A DNA stretch of 64,000 nucleotides from Gossypium raimondii (Eukaryota > Streptophyta > Magnoliopsida > Malvales > Malvaceae): contig NC_068569.1 in assembly GCF_025698545.1 (NCBI RefSeq), positions 6,510,001 through 6,574,000 on the forward strand, written 5' to 3'. The notes beneath the pieces were generated by a model, which saw nothing but the letters and a program-made list of their open reading frames with translations, made no database searches and was not told the DNA's origin. Numbering within the stretch: the first letter of the stretch is position 1; every line of letters starts with the position of its first letter. The position numbers and the translations under genes are program-made. This document shows, piece by piece, positions 10,493 through 25,668 of the stretch.

Positions 10493-11900
10493 TTTTTAAA
10501 GTGGCACTGGCAGCGTCCGAGGCCGCCTAATATCCCCGGTGACATTGTCCTACGATCAGTACTCAGTAGAAGTTATTATAACATGACAGCAATGATCGTA
10601 AATAAGAAGAAAGGCAGATATAAAAGGCAATGGGAGGCGAATAGGCGAAAAGAGTAATAAAGGTTTTTTTAAAAGGGTTTCAATTTGGTTAATTAAGTTG
10701 AATTTATCTAGATGGAGCTAATCATTTTTATTAATTTATTTTTAACTATATTTTTCATGTTCTTATCCTGAAGTTGGGATTATCCTTTCTAACGGTTTTC
10801 AATATTTCAAAAGTGCAAATTGTTAGTAATTTATAATATATATAAAACATAATTTATATGATAAAAAGATTATTTTTAAATCAATAAAACTGATTATAAA
10901 AAATAATTTAAATCGATTTATTTTTTAATTATTCAATTTAACCGAATTGATTTTATAAATTATTTAAGGTGAAAAATAATGATTTCATTGCCTCTTTCCT
11001 AAAAAGGAAAGCAAAGGGAAAAGTGAGAAACGGCCATGAATATCAGGTTTTTCGTTGGGTTACCGTTTATGCCAGGTAGATGGGAAATAGAGGAAATTGC
11101 AATTTCCTGCGTGGTAACTCCAGTGGTGACGGGCAATTGGCTTAGCTTCACCCTCCAGGAGGTATTTTGTGAATTTTTTTAAGGGATTAACATATGCTTA
11201 ATTCTTTTATTTTAAAGTTAAAAAATTAATTTCTATTTCGAAGAAAGAAATATTATTTATTAATTTGTCAATCATGATGTCCTCGTATAATTCACAGAAA
11301 ATAAATATAATAACTTAATAAATTTTGATAGAACAATTGATTAGTATTTTTAAAGCGCTAAGATTAAATTTTAAAATTGGTTAAAAGTACAAAAGTTAGC
11401 AGTAAAATTTAACTAAATGGAAATTTCTAAATGATTCTTCCAGTGATTTTATCACCGTGACTTTTGAACCCAATTCTAAAACGAGTCTTGTATTTTTTTA
11501 TTGAATAGATAAGTACATTTTGAAATAATTTAAATAGTTAATTAACTAATTTGGTCTCTAAATTATAGTTTTTAAAATTCTTAACAAAATTCTAAATTTT
11601 ATATTTTTCAAATCTAAGCAAAGAATATTAAAAGAAATATTTTAAAAAACTTCAGTTAAAGTCTCCGTAATCTGCCACAGAAGAAGGTAGAAACCTTCAT
11701 TTCAAATACTGGGTCACACATTCCTTTTCTTTCTCATCCAACACATAATTCTCATTTTTCTTTTATCTTCTCAATATTGCAATCTTCTCACTATTTCTGT
11801 GATCAAATAATAAAGGCACCCTCCTCGCAAGAACCTACCCTGAACCTGAACCAAAGAAAACATTGCCTACAACAACAAGCTCCTATCTAAATGTTGAGAA
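10493..11900. other. Spacer upstream of the DUF7054-like gene
   Basis: The first 150 bases include the short upstream frame and a TTATAT-type AT motif at about 10615-10625 on the minus strand. The remainder is AT-rich spacer without a recognised gene. Confidence 0.4.
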
Positions 11901-12352
11901 ATAAAGTTACCAAAAAATATCAAGAGACATTTCCAATCAAATTGTACACATACAATGCATCCACACACACAAAAAAAAAGATATCTGATCTTAGAAGTTT
12001 GATGCATAAGTCCTTTAGAGAAACAATTAAATAGTACACGGAGGGGAAAACATTAGCCCCATCAACCATTTTAAGCCTTTGCTTTCAACATGTACCCAGA
12101 AATCTAAGCACATTCTCAAAGGTTCTTTCAAAACTGAAGCTAACACCTGAAACTCCTACCCTGGACCCAACCTGGATCCCTTTGAAATGGTAATAGTATA
12201 GGTGTCATGCAGACGAGGAAAAGCAATATAACTCGTAAAGGATCACCAGTGGACAATGCAAATAGCCTTTGGCAAAAGTATTACAAGTGAGGAAGAAAGA
12301 ATTTGATGAGAAATCATCCAGTTAAAAATACTGAGGAAAAGGGTTATTTCAA
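11901..12352 (-). other. Probable 3' UTR of the SRPK gene
   Basis: Base composition here is more even than in the flanking spacer and continuous with the last exon. The exact cleavage site cannot be seen. Confidence 0.4.
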
Positions 12353-15356
<3,004 letters not shown>

Positions 15357-15512
15357 TTATTGATTCAAATGAGTTTTTCAGGCTTTATCTGAAAAACCCA
15401 GATTCTGTAAAACCAAAAGATTTGAAAACCCTCTATCAAGAAAAGGAAAAGTCCCCCGAAAAGGTGAAGGAAAGAAAAGGTAACTTTGATGAGAGAAATG
15501 AGTTTTACAAAT

Positions 15513-15530
15513 AGAGAGAGAGAGAGAGAG
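15513..15530. repeat. AG microsatellite in the SRPK 5' region
   Basis: Nine AG repeats, read as CT on the transcript strand, about 205 bases upstream of the SRPK ATG. Pyrimidine patches of this kind are common in plant core promoters and 5' UTRs. Confidence 0.8.
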
Positions 15531-15666
15531 ATTTGGTAGGTGGCTGAGGTGGGAGAAGATTAGGGTTTTGTTTGGCGGTTGGGGATTGCCAGGAAATTAA
15601 AAGGAATTCTTCTATAATTTTCTTATTACTAATTTGGGGAGAGGACGGGCCCTTTTAGCTTTGGCC

Positions 15667-15680
15667 GGGGGGGGGGGGGG
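15667..15680. repeat. 14-base G homopolymer
   Basis: An uninterrupted G run upstream of SRPK. The length should be treated with caution because such runs are prone to sequencing and assembly error. Confidence 0.7.
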
Positions 15681-16179
15681 TACAGGAGGAGTGTCTGGAG
15701 TTTGGTTTCAGCTTCACGCGCTTAAGCTCGCGTAGGTCTTTAGATATCATTTATGTGAGATTGAGGTAATAAGGTCCTACAAATTAATTGTAAATGATAT
15801 CGGTTGCGGTCCCACACTCGCCTCCTCTGTTGCCATGCCAATGGATGATGTCCTATGGCCAATGAATTATGAACGGGGTTTTCTTTCTTTTTTCTTTTTG
15901 GTTTATTGGTGGATGTGACTCTTGTCACGGATGAAGTCCGTGGCTCACACGTGCCGCCGATTGCATTATGGATTTAAAAGCTTTCGAAGCGTTAAAAGTT
16001 CTCTAGATTTTGCGATGGTTATTTTTGGTCGTCGATTTTTATGTTGAAATTAATGCGACACATAACTTAAAATAATTAAACTAAAGATAATCTATTATTT
16101 TCTTTCTCTTCATAAACTTTATATAAATACCAATTTTAAAATATAATTATGTGTTTAAAAGTATTAACTCAGTGAAATA
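15681..16179. other. Spacer upstream of the SRPK gene
   Basis: Contains SRPK upstream sequence and then AT-rich spacer. No gene or defined element is recognised. Confidence 0.4.
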
Positions 16180-16910
16180 TTTAAATAAAAATATAAATAT
16201 ACAATTTATTAAAATAATAAAGTGTACATAATTAAAATTAAAATGTGTAAAAATATTAATTTAAAATTTTATATTGGGTGGTAAACTAAAGCATTTACAA
16301 ATGTAATTAGTTTGGGTTCAAATTCAACCATATACATGTTTTTATTGATTTTTTAAATAAAAAAGACTAAGTAATAGTAAGTTCAATTCGGATGGCATAT
16401 TTGTAATTTAACAACTAAGTCACTCGGTGGAGAGTGATGTCAATTCATTAAAACACTTAAATAATAGTAAGTATAGATATATGCAATTGATGTAAGTAAT
16501 AAAATATGTATAATTACAATTAAGACGTAAAATGCAATTAGTTCGGGTTCAAATCCTATCTATGCATATTTTTATTGGTTTTTATGAAAATGTCTTAAGT
16601 ACCCTTAAATAATATAACTTAATTTAATTGCGGAATGACATTTTCATAATTTAACAATTGGGTTATTGACTTGGTTGAGAATGACACAAAATCGAGTAGT
16701 ATAGATAGATATATACAATTGATGAAAGAAATAAAATATGCATAATTAAAATTAAAATGTATAAACATATTAAAATGGAGCTTTAGTTGAGTGGTAAATT
16801 AAAAGTATTACTAATGCAATTAGTTCGGGTTTAAATCTCATCATATACATATTTTTATAAGTTTTTAATGAAAAACTAAAGTATCAGCAGATAATATAAC
16901 TTGTAGGGTT
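16180..16910 (+). repeat. Three tandem copies of the tRNA-like dispersed repeat
   Basis: Three diverged units of about 230-280 bp follow each other. Each has the ACAATTxATxAAA-type head, AATTAAAAT blocks, AATGxAATTAGTT and a pol III B-box-like element: 16315-16325 GGTTCAAATTC, 16546-16556 GGTTCAAATCC, 16828-16838 GGTTTAAATCT. Unit 3 also has TAGTTGAGTGG at 16784-16794, which fits the A-box consensus. Unit 2 lacks the A-box region. A fourth copy lies reversed at 3755-4030. This could be a SINE-like family or part of a larger element. Confidence 0.65.
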
Positions 16911-19900
16911 TAAAATATACATAAAACTTTGATTGTAGTTCAACCGTATACATAAAACTTTAATTTTGATTCAATCATATACATTTAAAGAAATAAATAC
17001 GTTAATTTATTCTTTATTGAATAAATATAATTATTTTTGTATGCAATATATAAAACATAAAATGATGCTACTTTAATAATTATGTAAATGATTTATGATA
17101 ATTAGATCAAATTAAAAATTTAAGTATAAAATTACATGAAATCAAAATTAATGTATAGCTTTGAGATTTATGCAGTAAAATAAGTGCTGTTTAAGATGGG
17201 CCTGAGCAAGGGGAAGTGCAATTGGAAGCCCCACGGCTATTGCTTGGTTGATGCTTCTATCAATTATCATTTGGGCCAGTGGGTACAATGAAGTCTTCAA
17301 GTGAAATTTTGTAGCCCATTGGAAGCTGCACTCCTGTTATCCTTTTCTTTCTTTTCAAAAAAAGTAAAAGCTCCGATTTTCCATCTCATCAAGGAGTTGT
17401 TAGAATTTTACTATTCAACCCTAATATTGCATTTGAAAATTTATTAATTATTAATTTAATTAAATAAGTCTGTAAATGTTAATTTAATATTTGAATAAAC
17501 ACTCAATCTAAAATAAGTTAAGATATTAAAGCTCAGTTGATTCCACGAAACAAAGGTGATTTTTATTTTGGTTTATTTAGAAAAAAAAGATTAGACTGAA
17601 AGTTTTAAAAATATTAAAAAAATGAAAATATATAACAATTTAAAAATAATAAAAAAATGAAAATATATAACAATTTAAAAACAATAAAAAATAGGAGGAT
17701 AATGTCGAGAATTACCCATAGCCCCTCCTAACTCATAAATAGGAGGATTATATGTTTCAGCACACTCAAACTCATGCCCTCCTGCATTAGCAACAATACT
17801 CATATCAATGAAATTAAGACTTAATCGGTAAATAAAAATAATTTTTAAAATGAAAATAGAAAAATATTTTCCAAAAACCATAGTCTAAAATGTATCGTTT
17901 ATTATTTTTAACATATTAAGCACCTTCAGTAATTTTTAATCGTACTTGTATATTTGAAAATTTTTATTGTAGCCATTACGTTAAATAACAATGGTTGGTT
18001 TAAAATGAAAACTTATTTAAATGCAAAATTATAAAATTAAAGTATTTAATTAAAAATATAAAAACAATTTGAGAGCCTTATGCAAATGGCCAAAATTCCT
18101 ATCGGAGAGAGTCTAATAATTAATTCTCAATATATTTGTCAATATATTTATCATTTTTCTTAAATATAACATATTTATTGTATAATAAAATTATGTATTC
18201 TATATTTCTTTAAAAGGAATTAAATCAAAGCTAAATAAAATGGATATATTTAACATTTATAAATATTATAATGTTTTTAAAATTATATATCCAAAAATAA
18301 AATAAAATATCCGTTAAAATCTATTTGGATAATTGGATTTTGTCATTCCATAATCATGAATGACTATGTTATATATTAGATTACGACACATCTACAAAAA
18401 ATTGACATAATAAAATTATAAAAAGTAAAGGTAGAGATTGTTGAAATAGTAAAATTAAAGGGAGGAAAATTTTGAAATTTTAGTTTCAAATTTATACTTA
18501 TTATCTTATGAAAATATTAAGCATATTTGAGAGTTACAACTCAATTAAAATTTTAGATAAAGATAATCATGACAAACTTCCACCTTTTTTATGGATATGT
18601 CAAATTTGTGCCACAACATCAAAAACCATTGTACCACAAGTTCCTTTCAGTATTTTCTTTGGAAACAGTAGAAACTGTGTTGGATCAGTGATGATTTTTT
18701 GAGACAAGTGCTTTTGTTTTCCAATTAGCTTTTCCCACACACATTATGAGGGAAGAGTCTGTAAATCAATTGCAGTTTTCTATAATAAATTAATGATAGT
18801 TTTTATAAAGTAATGGTGTTTTAGAGATATTTAAAGAGTTTATGTACAAGGAAAATATTGGAACATTACAAGTTATTTATGGAATAAAGGGAAAAAAACA
18901 CATTATTAATGTAATAAATATTAATTTTATTTATAATAGAAAAGTAAAACGAAAATATTAATTAAAAACTAGACGAATTATAATAAACCAGGGTTTTTTT
19001 AGCCAACCATGGGTCCTTTTGAATCTATATTCATGTAATCGAGTCAAGAGAGAGCTTATAAGAAAAAGAAAATGAAGAAAGTTCCAAAAGATGAAAGATT
19101 ATGTAAAGACTAATGGCCACGCCTGCAAATGCACCCCTGAATTGCCTTTCTGTAGCCCAAATGACCAGCAATCACTATCTCTAATGGAGGGCCATCCATC
19201 CTTCATCGAATGTTCTCCCATTTTCCCAATATATCTTCCATCATCTTTCATATGTATATTTTTTTGTTTTTATATCCATTCTTTAACTCACCCATTTCTT
19301 GCTCAAAAGTTATATCAGATGCTTTGCTTTTGGCTTTGCTCACGCTTTCTGCAGTTTCTTTTCTTTTCCTCTGTGAAAGATATGACCACCATCACCCTTA
19401 ACCTGCAAAAAAGGAATCAATTGAGTGGAAGGTATTATAGTTGACTGCTGGGGACTCCACTTTCTGGGTTATTGGATGCATTGGGTTAAGTGCCCTTATT
19501 GCCCTACCTACATTTATAATTTACTTGTAGTGGTCTTTTAGTAGGGTCACATACCACCTAAAAAGATACTAGGTTCTATCAGCAATTTTGTGTCTTTCTT
19601 ATCCTTTTGTCTTCATTAATTAATTGTTAAAGCTTAATTATATATATCTCTGCTCGTCAATGTGCTGACAATCCTTCCAAATCCCCCTCACAAAATACAA
19701 TCAATCTAAGTACATGTATAAGATTTCTGATCTGCCATTATTGTTTGGTGGAATCCTTGTAATGGGATCTGATCATTTCATAATTAGTATTATCTCATTC
19801 ATGGACTATGCTAAAATGCCAGTAGTCTGAGCATCATAACCTATCCTTACAGTACAGCATTTTCACTATTCAACATTGCAACTCTGATATGGCCACATAA

Positions 19901-19936
19901 TTTATTCTCTTTTGATTAATTTGGAGCAGCTCATAT
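16911..19936. other. Long AT-rich spacer
   Basis: There is a tandem duplication of about 35 bp at 17618-17687. The stretch from about 17000 to 19000 is very AT-rich. A 117-codon frame at 19091-19444 shows low-complexity hydrophobic residues, no domain, and no splice or codon support. I do not annotate it as a gene. Confidence 0.5.
17618..17687. repeat. Tandem 35-bp duplication
   Basis: The segment AATGAAAATATATAACAATT and its flanks occurs twice with a period of 35 bases. Confidence 0.7.
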
Positions 19937-22512
19937 TCATGATGAGACTCTGGTTCTATCTCTGAACATGATCAGATCAGTATAATATTTTGAAATCCAG
20001 CTTTCGATTATCCCAACTTCGGTTTTTCGTTGCTTGATCAACCATACTGGATCACTTTTCTTTTCTGGTAATATATCCAAGCAATGAGATCCTACAAAAA
20101 AAAAAAAAAGGGGTTCAACAGGTTCATGTTAGTGCATATTTTGATGTGACAGAAACTAAGAAATATAGTCCTTGTATTGTTAGAGATGGTATATGAAGTA
20201 CCATTTACTGTATATACCGCAACAACACTATCTGATATGTTCTCCAATACCCTGAAGATAAAATAGGAATATTAGTCATTCAACTTATATATGATGAAAT
20301 AACTGAATCAGATTATATAAACGAATTAATATGTAACTTTGCTTCGATACCCGCCGCTGCTGTAAGGATCTCTGAGGCCATTAGAGAAAATGATGTTGCT
20401 GGCAAATCTATGGAGAATCAACTTTAAATCCTGTCAAATTAGGATGATACGAGACTTTAAGGCTTAGGATTAAGGATAGGTTTAAGAATGACTAAGAAAA
20501 GGAGATTAAAGAAAACAAACATGGCCTCCATAGTAAGTTGTCACCCAATGTGGCCGAGGTCGGACACCAAATAAGCTCTTGCACTTCCTTATGAACTTGG
20601 TTAGATTGAATGGCGATGGTGGGAACATTGAATCATTGTTTTCATGGCCTATAGGCATCACCATCTCACTACATGTCTGTAAAGATCAAATCCCCATGTA
20701 AAATATTCTCATTGGGAATCGCATGCAATCATGAAGAAAGGAAGCTTAGTGGGATTAACATCCAATATTGAAATTTCATACCAGGAATCTAGCCCTACTT
20801 ATACTATTCTTATTTTATAATTATTATTTTTTATTTCTCAATGTATCTATCAGAACCAACTCAGTAACTAATCCTCCATATTCTGTTCATACAAACTACT
20901 CTTAAGATATTTAGTAGGTTTAGATTTGAATCTTAGCATATGCAACCCTCGTCTAAAAGAGCAGTTAGTTTAGAAGTTTTGATTGATAAATGGAGATCGT
21001 GGCATCATCTAGCTATAGTCACCTCTCACCTGCCATCTCCAACCGATATATGTTTCATCATTTGGACGGTTAAATTCGTTCATGTCATAGCATGAGTTAT
21101 TTCCCATATAAGCAACAACACCAGCGAATATTCGGCCGAGTATATCGGTCCCTTTAGGAGCTCCATCGATGCCACGACAGATGATATTAAGGGGATAACT
21201 TGGGGGATGATCATATTGAGCTACTTCAGAATATATTGAATCTAAAAAGTCCTTAAGATCGAAGCTTCTCTTCAATTTTCTGAGTAATTGAATAAAAGAG
21301 AGAAGCATATAGATTGATTGTTAGTGGCTTAAAAACATTAAACATGGCTTTTTGTGATGTATAATTTACTTACTCGCAAGTTTTGAACTTCATGCTGAGA
21401 ATTGAAAGACCATTAGACTTTGAAGCAACTTTATCAATTTCATCCCATGATTTTCGGATAGTTTCATAGCAACTTTCACTAGTTTCCTGTCCATTATAGA
21501 ATAAGTGGTAATCATGTTTAGAAAGGGAATAGTTTAGTCAAAAAGAGAAAAAAAATCGAATCAAATTAGCCAATTGGAATTTTGAAGCTTTTTTTTTTTT
21601 TTTTACTTTGAAATCCTTCGTCACAATTGCGTAGTAACCAACATGTGGTGCAAGTTCATCAAAATAAAGAATTGGAGCCGAGGATGCAAGAGCTCCAAGA
21701 GCAACATGTGGATATTTCAGCCGAAACCATGCAGCAAGCACTGCAAAACATGATACATATATATATTCGTGTATAGTCATATGAAAAATATGAATATGTG
21801 GTCATTGAGCAATGGAATCGATATTTATGTTAACTTACTTCCCCCGTACGATCCTCCAATGACAATCACCGGAGAATTCTTTGCGAAGAACGTTTTCTTT
21901 ATATGAAGAATAATGGCGGCATAATCTGCAATAGCTTGAGCTGAGGTGAAATAACCCCTAATACTGGCGTTTCTCAAAGCGGCTTCCCTTGATCCACATG
22001 GTATGGATTTCCCATAGAACCGGTGCTGCAAAGATTGTAACGTGATGTGTTTCTGAGTAAATGAAAGCCTCCTAAACAGAAGACGGAGAAAGACTTAAAA
22101 ATCATAATCTTACCTCTATATATATCAGTAAAGCCTTGAAACGAGGGGCATTATCGGTGAGAAAACCAATTCCAGATAAATCATAATCCAATGATTCTTC
22201 CGCACCAAAATACACCAAGATTGGTGAACTAGTGTTCGCACCACCCCAGTACTTAGAATTAATTACATATCTTTGTTGAAAGCTGGTGAAACTTTCGGGT
22301 TTGTAGTTGAAGTGATCAAGTGTCTGGCTGTAAAAAAAGGTCTTGAAATCCTTGGGAAGTGATGAAATCGATTCGATATCGAGTTTATTTCGGATTGTTC
22401 TTCGAAGTGCTCCGAGCCTTGGTAAGCTGAATTGCGTTCCAGAGACATAGGACAAGGAAATTAAGGAAAACAAAAGCAGTTGATGATGGAATGAGTGTCT
22501 CACCAAGTCCAT
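19937..22512 (-). CDS. PRCP: Serine carboxypeptidase S28 family, lysosomal Pro-X carboxypeptidase-like
   Basis: A secreted/vacuolar serine peptidase of family S28; family members remove residues after proline. Exons: 22512-22114, 22025-21839, 21740-21607, 21486-21374, 21279-21030, 20676-20521, 20430-20351, 20251-20202 and 20091-19937. They sum to 1524 nt, giving 507 residues, a normal length, with phase kept throughout. A signal peptide is likely at residues 1-25 ([10 protein letters not shown] core). Visible blocks: [29 protein letters not shown] and HRFYG. The nucleophile is in GGSYGG (Ser192), followed by [12 protein letters not shown] and ASSAP; the catalytic Asp is in [11 protein letters not shown] (about 434) and the His in GSHCLD (about 459). 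The tail ends with [20 protein letters not shown]. Exon 8 is only 50 nt. A TATAAATA lies about 75 bases upstream of the start. The physiological substrate in plants is unknown. Confidence 0.93.
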
Positions 22513-22587
22513 GGACTTTGTTTATCAGCAATAATTGAAGGCTTGGAGGGTTTTTTCTTGAGCTAGTCTAGTTCAAGATGAGCATTC

Positions 22588-22595
22588 TATTTATA
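22588..22595 (-). promoter_or_regulatory. TATA box of the PRCP-like gene
   Basis: TATAAATA on the minus strand, 76-83 bases before the ATG at 22512, consistent with transcription starting near 22560. Confidence 0.6.
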
Positions 22596-22599
22596 CTAT

Positions 22600-25500
22600 G
22601 TAAGAGATTGGTTACTGTTAATTAAATTAATCATAATAATGTAAAGACATTTGCTTGAGTGTGGATAATATGTGAAAGGGTATTTGGCACTTTTTATCAT
22701 TTGTGAATCGCACGGATGAAAGGGAAGCAAAGAAAAGAGGAAGGAAGCATTTGATCATTTTAATATGGTAACATATGAGACACCATTGACTCTTTTTTAG
22801 AATTTGAATTTTAAAAATTAAGGGATGGTGTAATATTTGTTCATCTAATCGAGAAGTGTATGTAATAGAAAGTGGGACATTGTAAGAGATGAAACACCCA
22901 TCGGAATTGATTGTGTTGTTTCTGTCTTTCTGAAGCATTTGCATTTTCTTTTTCCCACACCTCCAAGCATTAATGATTGTGGATGTTTATGCGGGGATAT
23001 GTTTATGCTAAAACACTACTTCAAAGAAATACCACATGGATTAGCTGATTGTCTCTTTATAATTAACTAATCAAAATCCGCAAACCCCACCTTGAAATCC
23101 ATAAGAAAAACACATGCACTCTTTTATCTGATCATATAAGGATTATGTAAAGTGGAAACATACATGCGCATATATAATCATATTATATGTACCTATATTC
23201 TGGTTTATAGTTTCTTATTTTCTCTGACGTTTCATCTATTTATAGTGCAATTTAATTTATGCATTATAGAATTGAGTAATTTAATATTTGTTTGTATGTA
23301 TGTATGCAAACAAACAAACTTAATATATAGTAGTGTTAATACGAGTGAAGTTGGAATAACAAAGAATCAGAATAAAATATTTTATTTCTTTTGAGTATAA
23401 AAAATATATATCAAAGTTTTAAAAATAAATCAGAAGAGAAGAGGGTCGATATCCAGCCTATCCCCTCCCTGCACCACTGGTGTTAATATAAAATCATTCA
23501 AATGCTAACATGGACTTCTGAAATCTAACCATGCATGTATATAACTTTAGATATCATTCGCATATGAGTTATACCACCATAAAACATTTATAAAGATACT
23601 CTTGGCCTTGAAATGAATTATCTTTCTTTTTCTTTTTCTTTTTTTTGTCCCGCAAATTTCATCCCTGAAAAGGCCATCTTTTATCATCATTTTCTACTTC
23701 TAATTTCTAAAACGAGCTGACCTTGAAAGAAAAACAAAATAATAATAATGGGTAGCTACTTATTTCAGTTTTGACTGAAGAATCCATCTTTCATGTGTGA
23801 TTTGAGTGGACCTAAATGGGGAATGCTGATAAGAACAGTAAAAATGGTCATGATTTTGAAGCAAAAGCACAATATGGGAAATGGTCCAAATCAAGAGGCA
23901 ATTAAATCTATGCAAACAGATGAGGCCTACCCACTTTTCCCATTTCTAACTGTTATGGAACTGGTGCCACCAAGGTCTTTGTCTTTCCACTTTCACCATG
24001 GATAAGCGCACGCACACACACACACACCTTAAATTGCCCAATGATGCAGGCCAGGTTGATAATCTTTGTCACGTCTACCTATTCAGATTTGACATTGCCA
24101 ACAAAATTAGTGAATCCTCGTAGATTGCCTGATCCTTGCATATGGAAGCTTGATGATTACCGGCCAACGAGTCTGAATGATATCTGTCAAGTCTTCAGTT
24201 TTAGACTCGTGTAAGGAAAAAAAAGGTTCATAAAGTACTTTCAAATTGGAATGGAACAGTTAGTTTAAGATAAGTCCAGGATGATAGTAAAATTGGATTC
24301 AGATTTCACTCCAACGGTAAAAATTCTTTTTTTTTTTTTTCAAAATGATTACTATCTATTACTAATAATTGTTTATGACTAGAATTGGGAAAGTGCTGCT
24401 GAAATTCTATCCGATTGAATAACATTACACTTTGGAATGCTGATTCTCTGTTTGTAAACCAAAATCGCATTGCAAATGGTATTGCTATTTGGAGTGCTGA
24501 TTCCACACGCTTCGAATAGAGTTGGTTTTGAAGCAACTTAACAACACTAAAAATTTATCATGAACATAACTGTTGTTTGGGATGCTGGGACAAAGCCATA
24601 TGATTTTTTTTTTTTTGCCTGGTGTTCTGACAATAAAAACTGAACGATACTTGCTATATAGGCTAAGCCCTGGTACCAATACGAGTTCAAGAAATCTTAT
24701 CACCTTGGATTACGAACGAGCAACTTCCTTGTGAGGGATTGACACCTAATTGTCTGGACAAACACAAACAATTATCGCAGTTAGTTAACAAGTCGCCCCA
24801 TGCATGCCTAAATTTGTTTAATTTCACTACATATCGTCTTTTTTGCCTAAACTTGGCAAGTATATCACCAGCAATGCAAAGACAAAGATGATGGGTGAAC
24901 TCTGGTATTACCGGCCTGCCCACCCCTACCACTTTTGAGTTGGTGGAAGGCAAGTAGGTTTGATAATAGCTCCCATATTTGTAATTCTGGTATTAATCAA
25001 AAAATGTTGCAAATTCTGGTGGAAGGTTTGAGTCTGTCTTTTGTCACCATGGAGCATAGAAGCTTCCTTCTAAGAAGGGAAGTGTTTAAACCCCAAAAAC
25101 CTATATTGATTGTTGTCAATCCATGCATTAGATATTGACTTTAATAGCATTCAAAGGAAAAATATCTATAGAAAGTCATAATTAAAGTTAGTAATTGGAA
25201 CAAGCATAAGCGCTTAATCAACCAACATAAAATTTGCAGATCAAAACTAAACTATTTGTATAGAATAATAACAAACTGCCTTGACTGTCAAGTCGTCATC
25301 CCTAAATATCTTGGCCTCTTTCTGCAATTCTAAGCAAACCCATCAGTTGCTGCACCAGAGCACCAGTTTTAAGCTTACTCTCATTTTTTTTATAAGCCAA
25401 AGTATAAAATATGCAATATGATAATATGATCCATTTTTTTTATTTTATGTTATACTAAGGTGATGTTGTTAATATGAAAAATATTTTTTAGATCAACAAA

Positions 25501-25668
25501 TGTCTTCTCAATTACATTTCGAAGTATTGAATGTGTCAAATTAAAGAGTTCGCGAATTGTCTATGATGCTTGTGTCCGGTACCATTCTCTCAAATGTTAT
25601 CATACTAGTATAAGAAAACATATTGTATTTACATAATTAGCATCAACCTTATAATATTGTTCAGGCTC
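22600..25668. other. Spacer upstream of PRCP
   Basis: There is a CA microsatellite at about 24007-24026. Around 24380-24620 a sentence-like repeat of GGAATGCTGATTC, GGAGTGCTGATTC and GGGATGCTGG appears three times, perhaps a diverged tandem unit or remnant of a transposon. I recognise no gene. The small frames at 24306-25138 lie on both strands and are not supported. Confidence 0.4.

Noticed and set aside
19091-19444. 117-codon plus-strand frame
   Set aside because: Hydrophobic, Phe/Ser-rich low-complexity translation with no domain or splice context; it lies in spacer.
24306-25138. Cluster of 60-90 codon frames on both strands
   Set aside because: Mutually overlapping, no recognised motif and likely repeat-derived.
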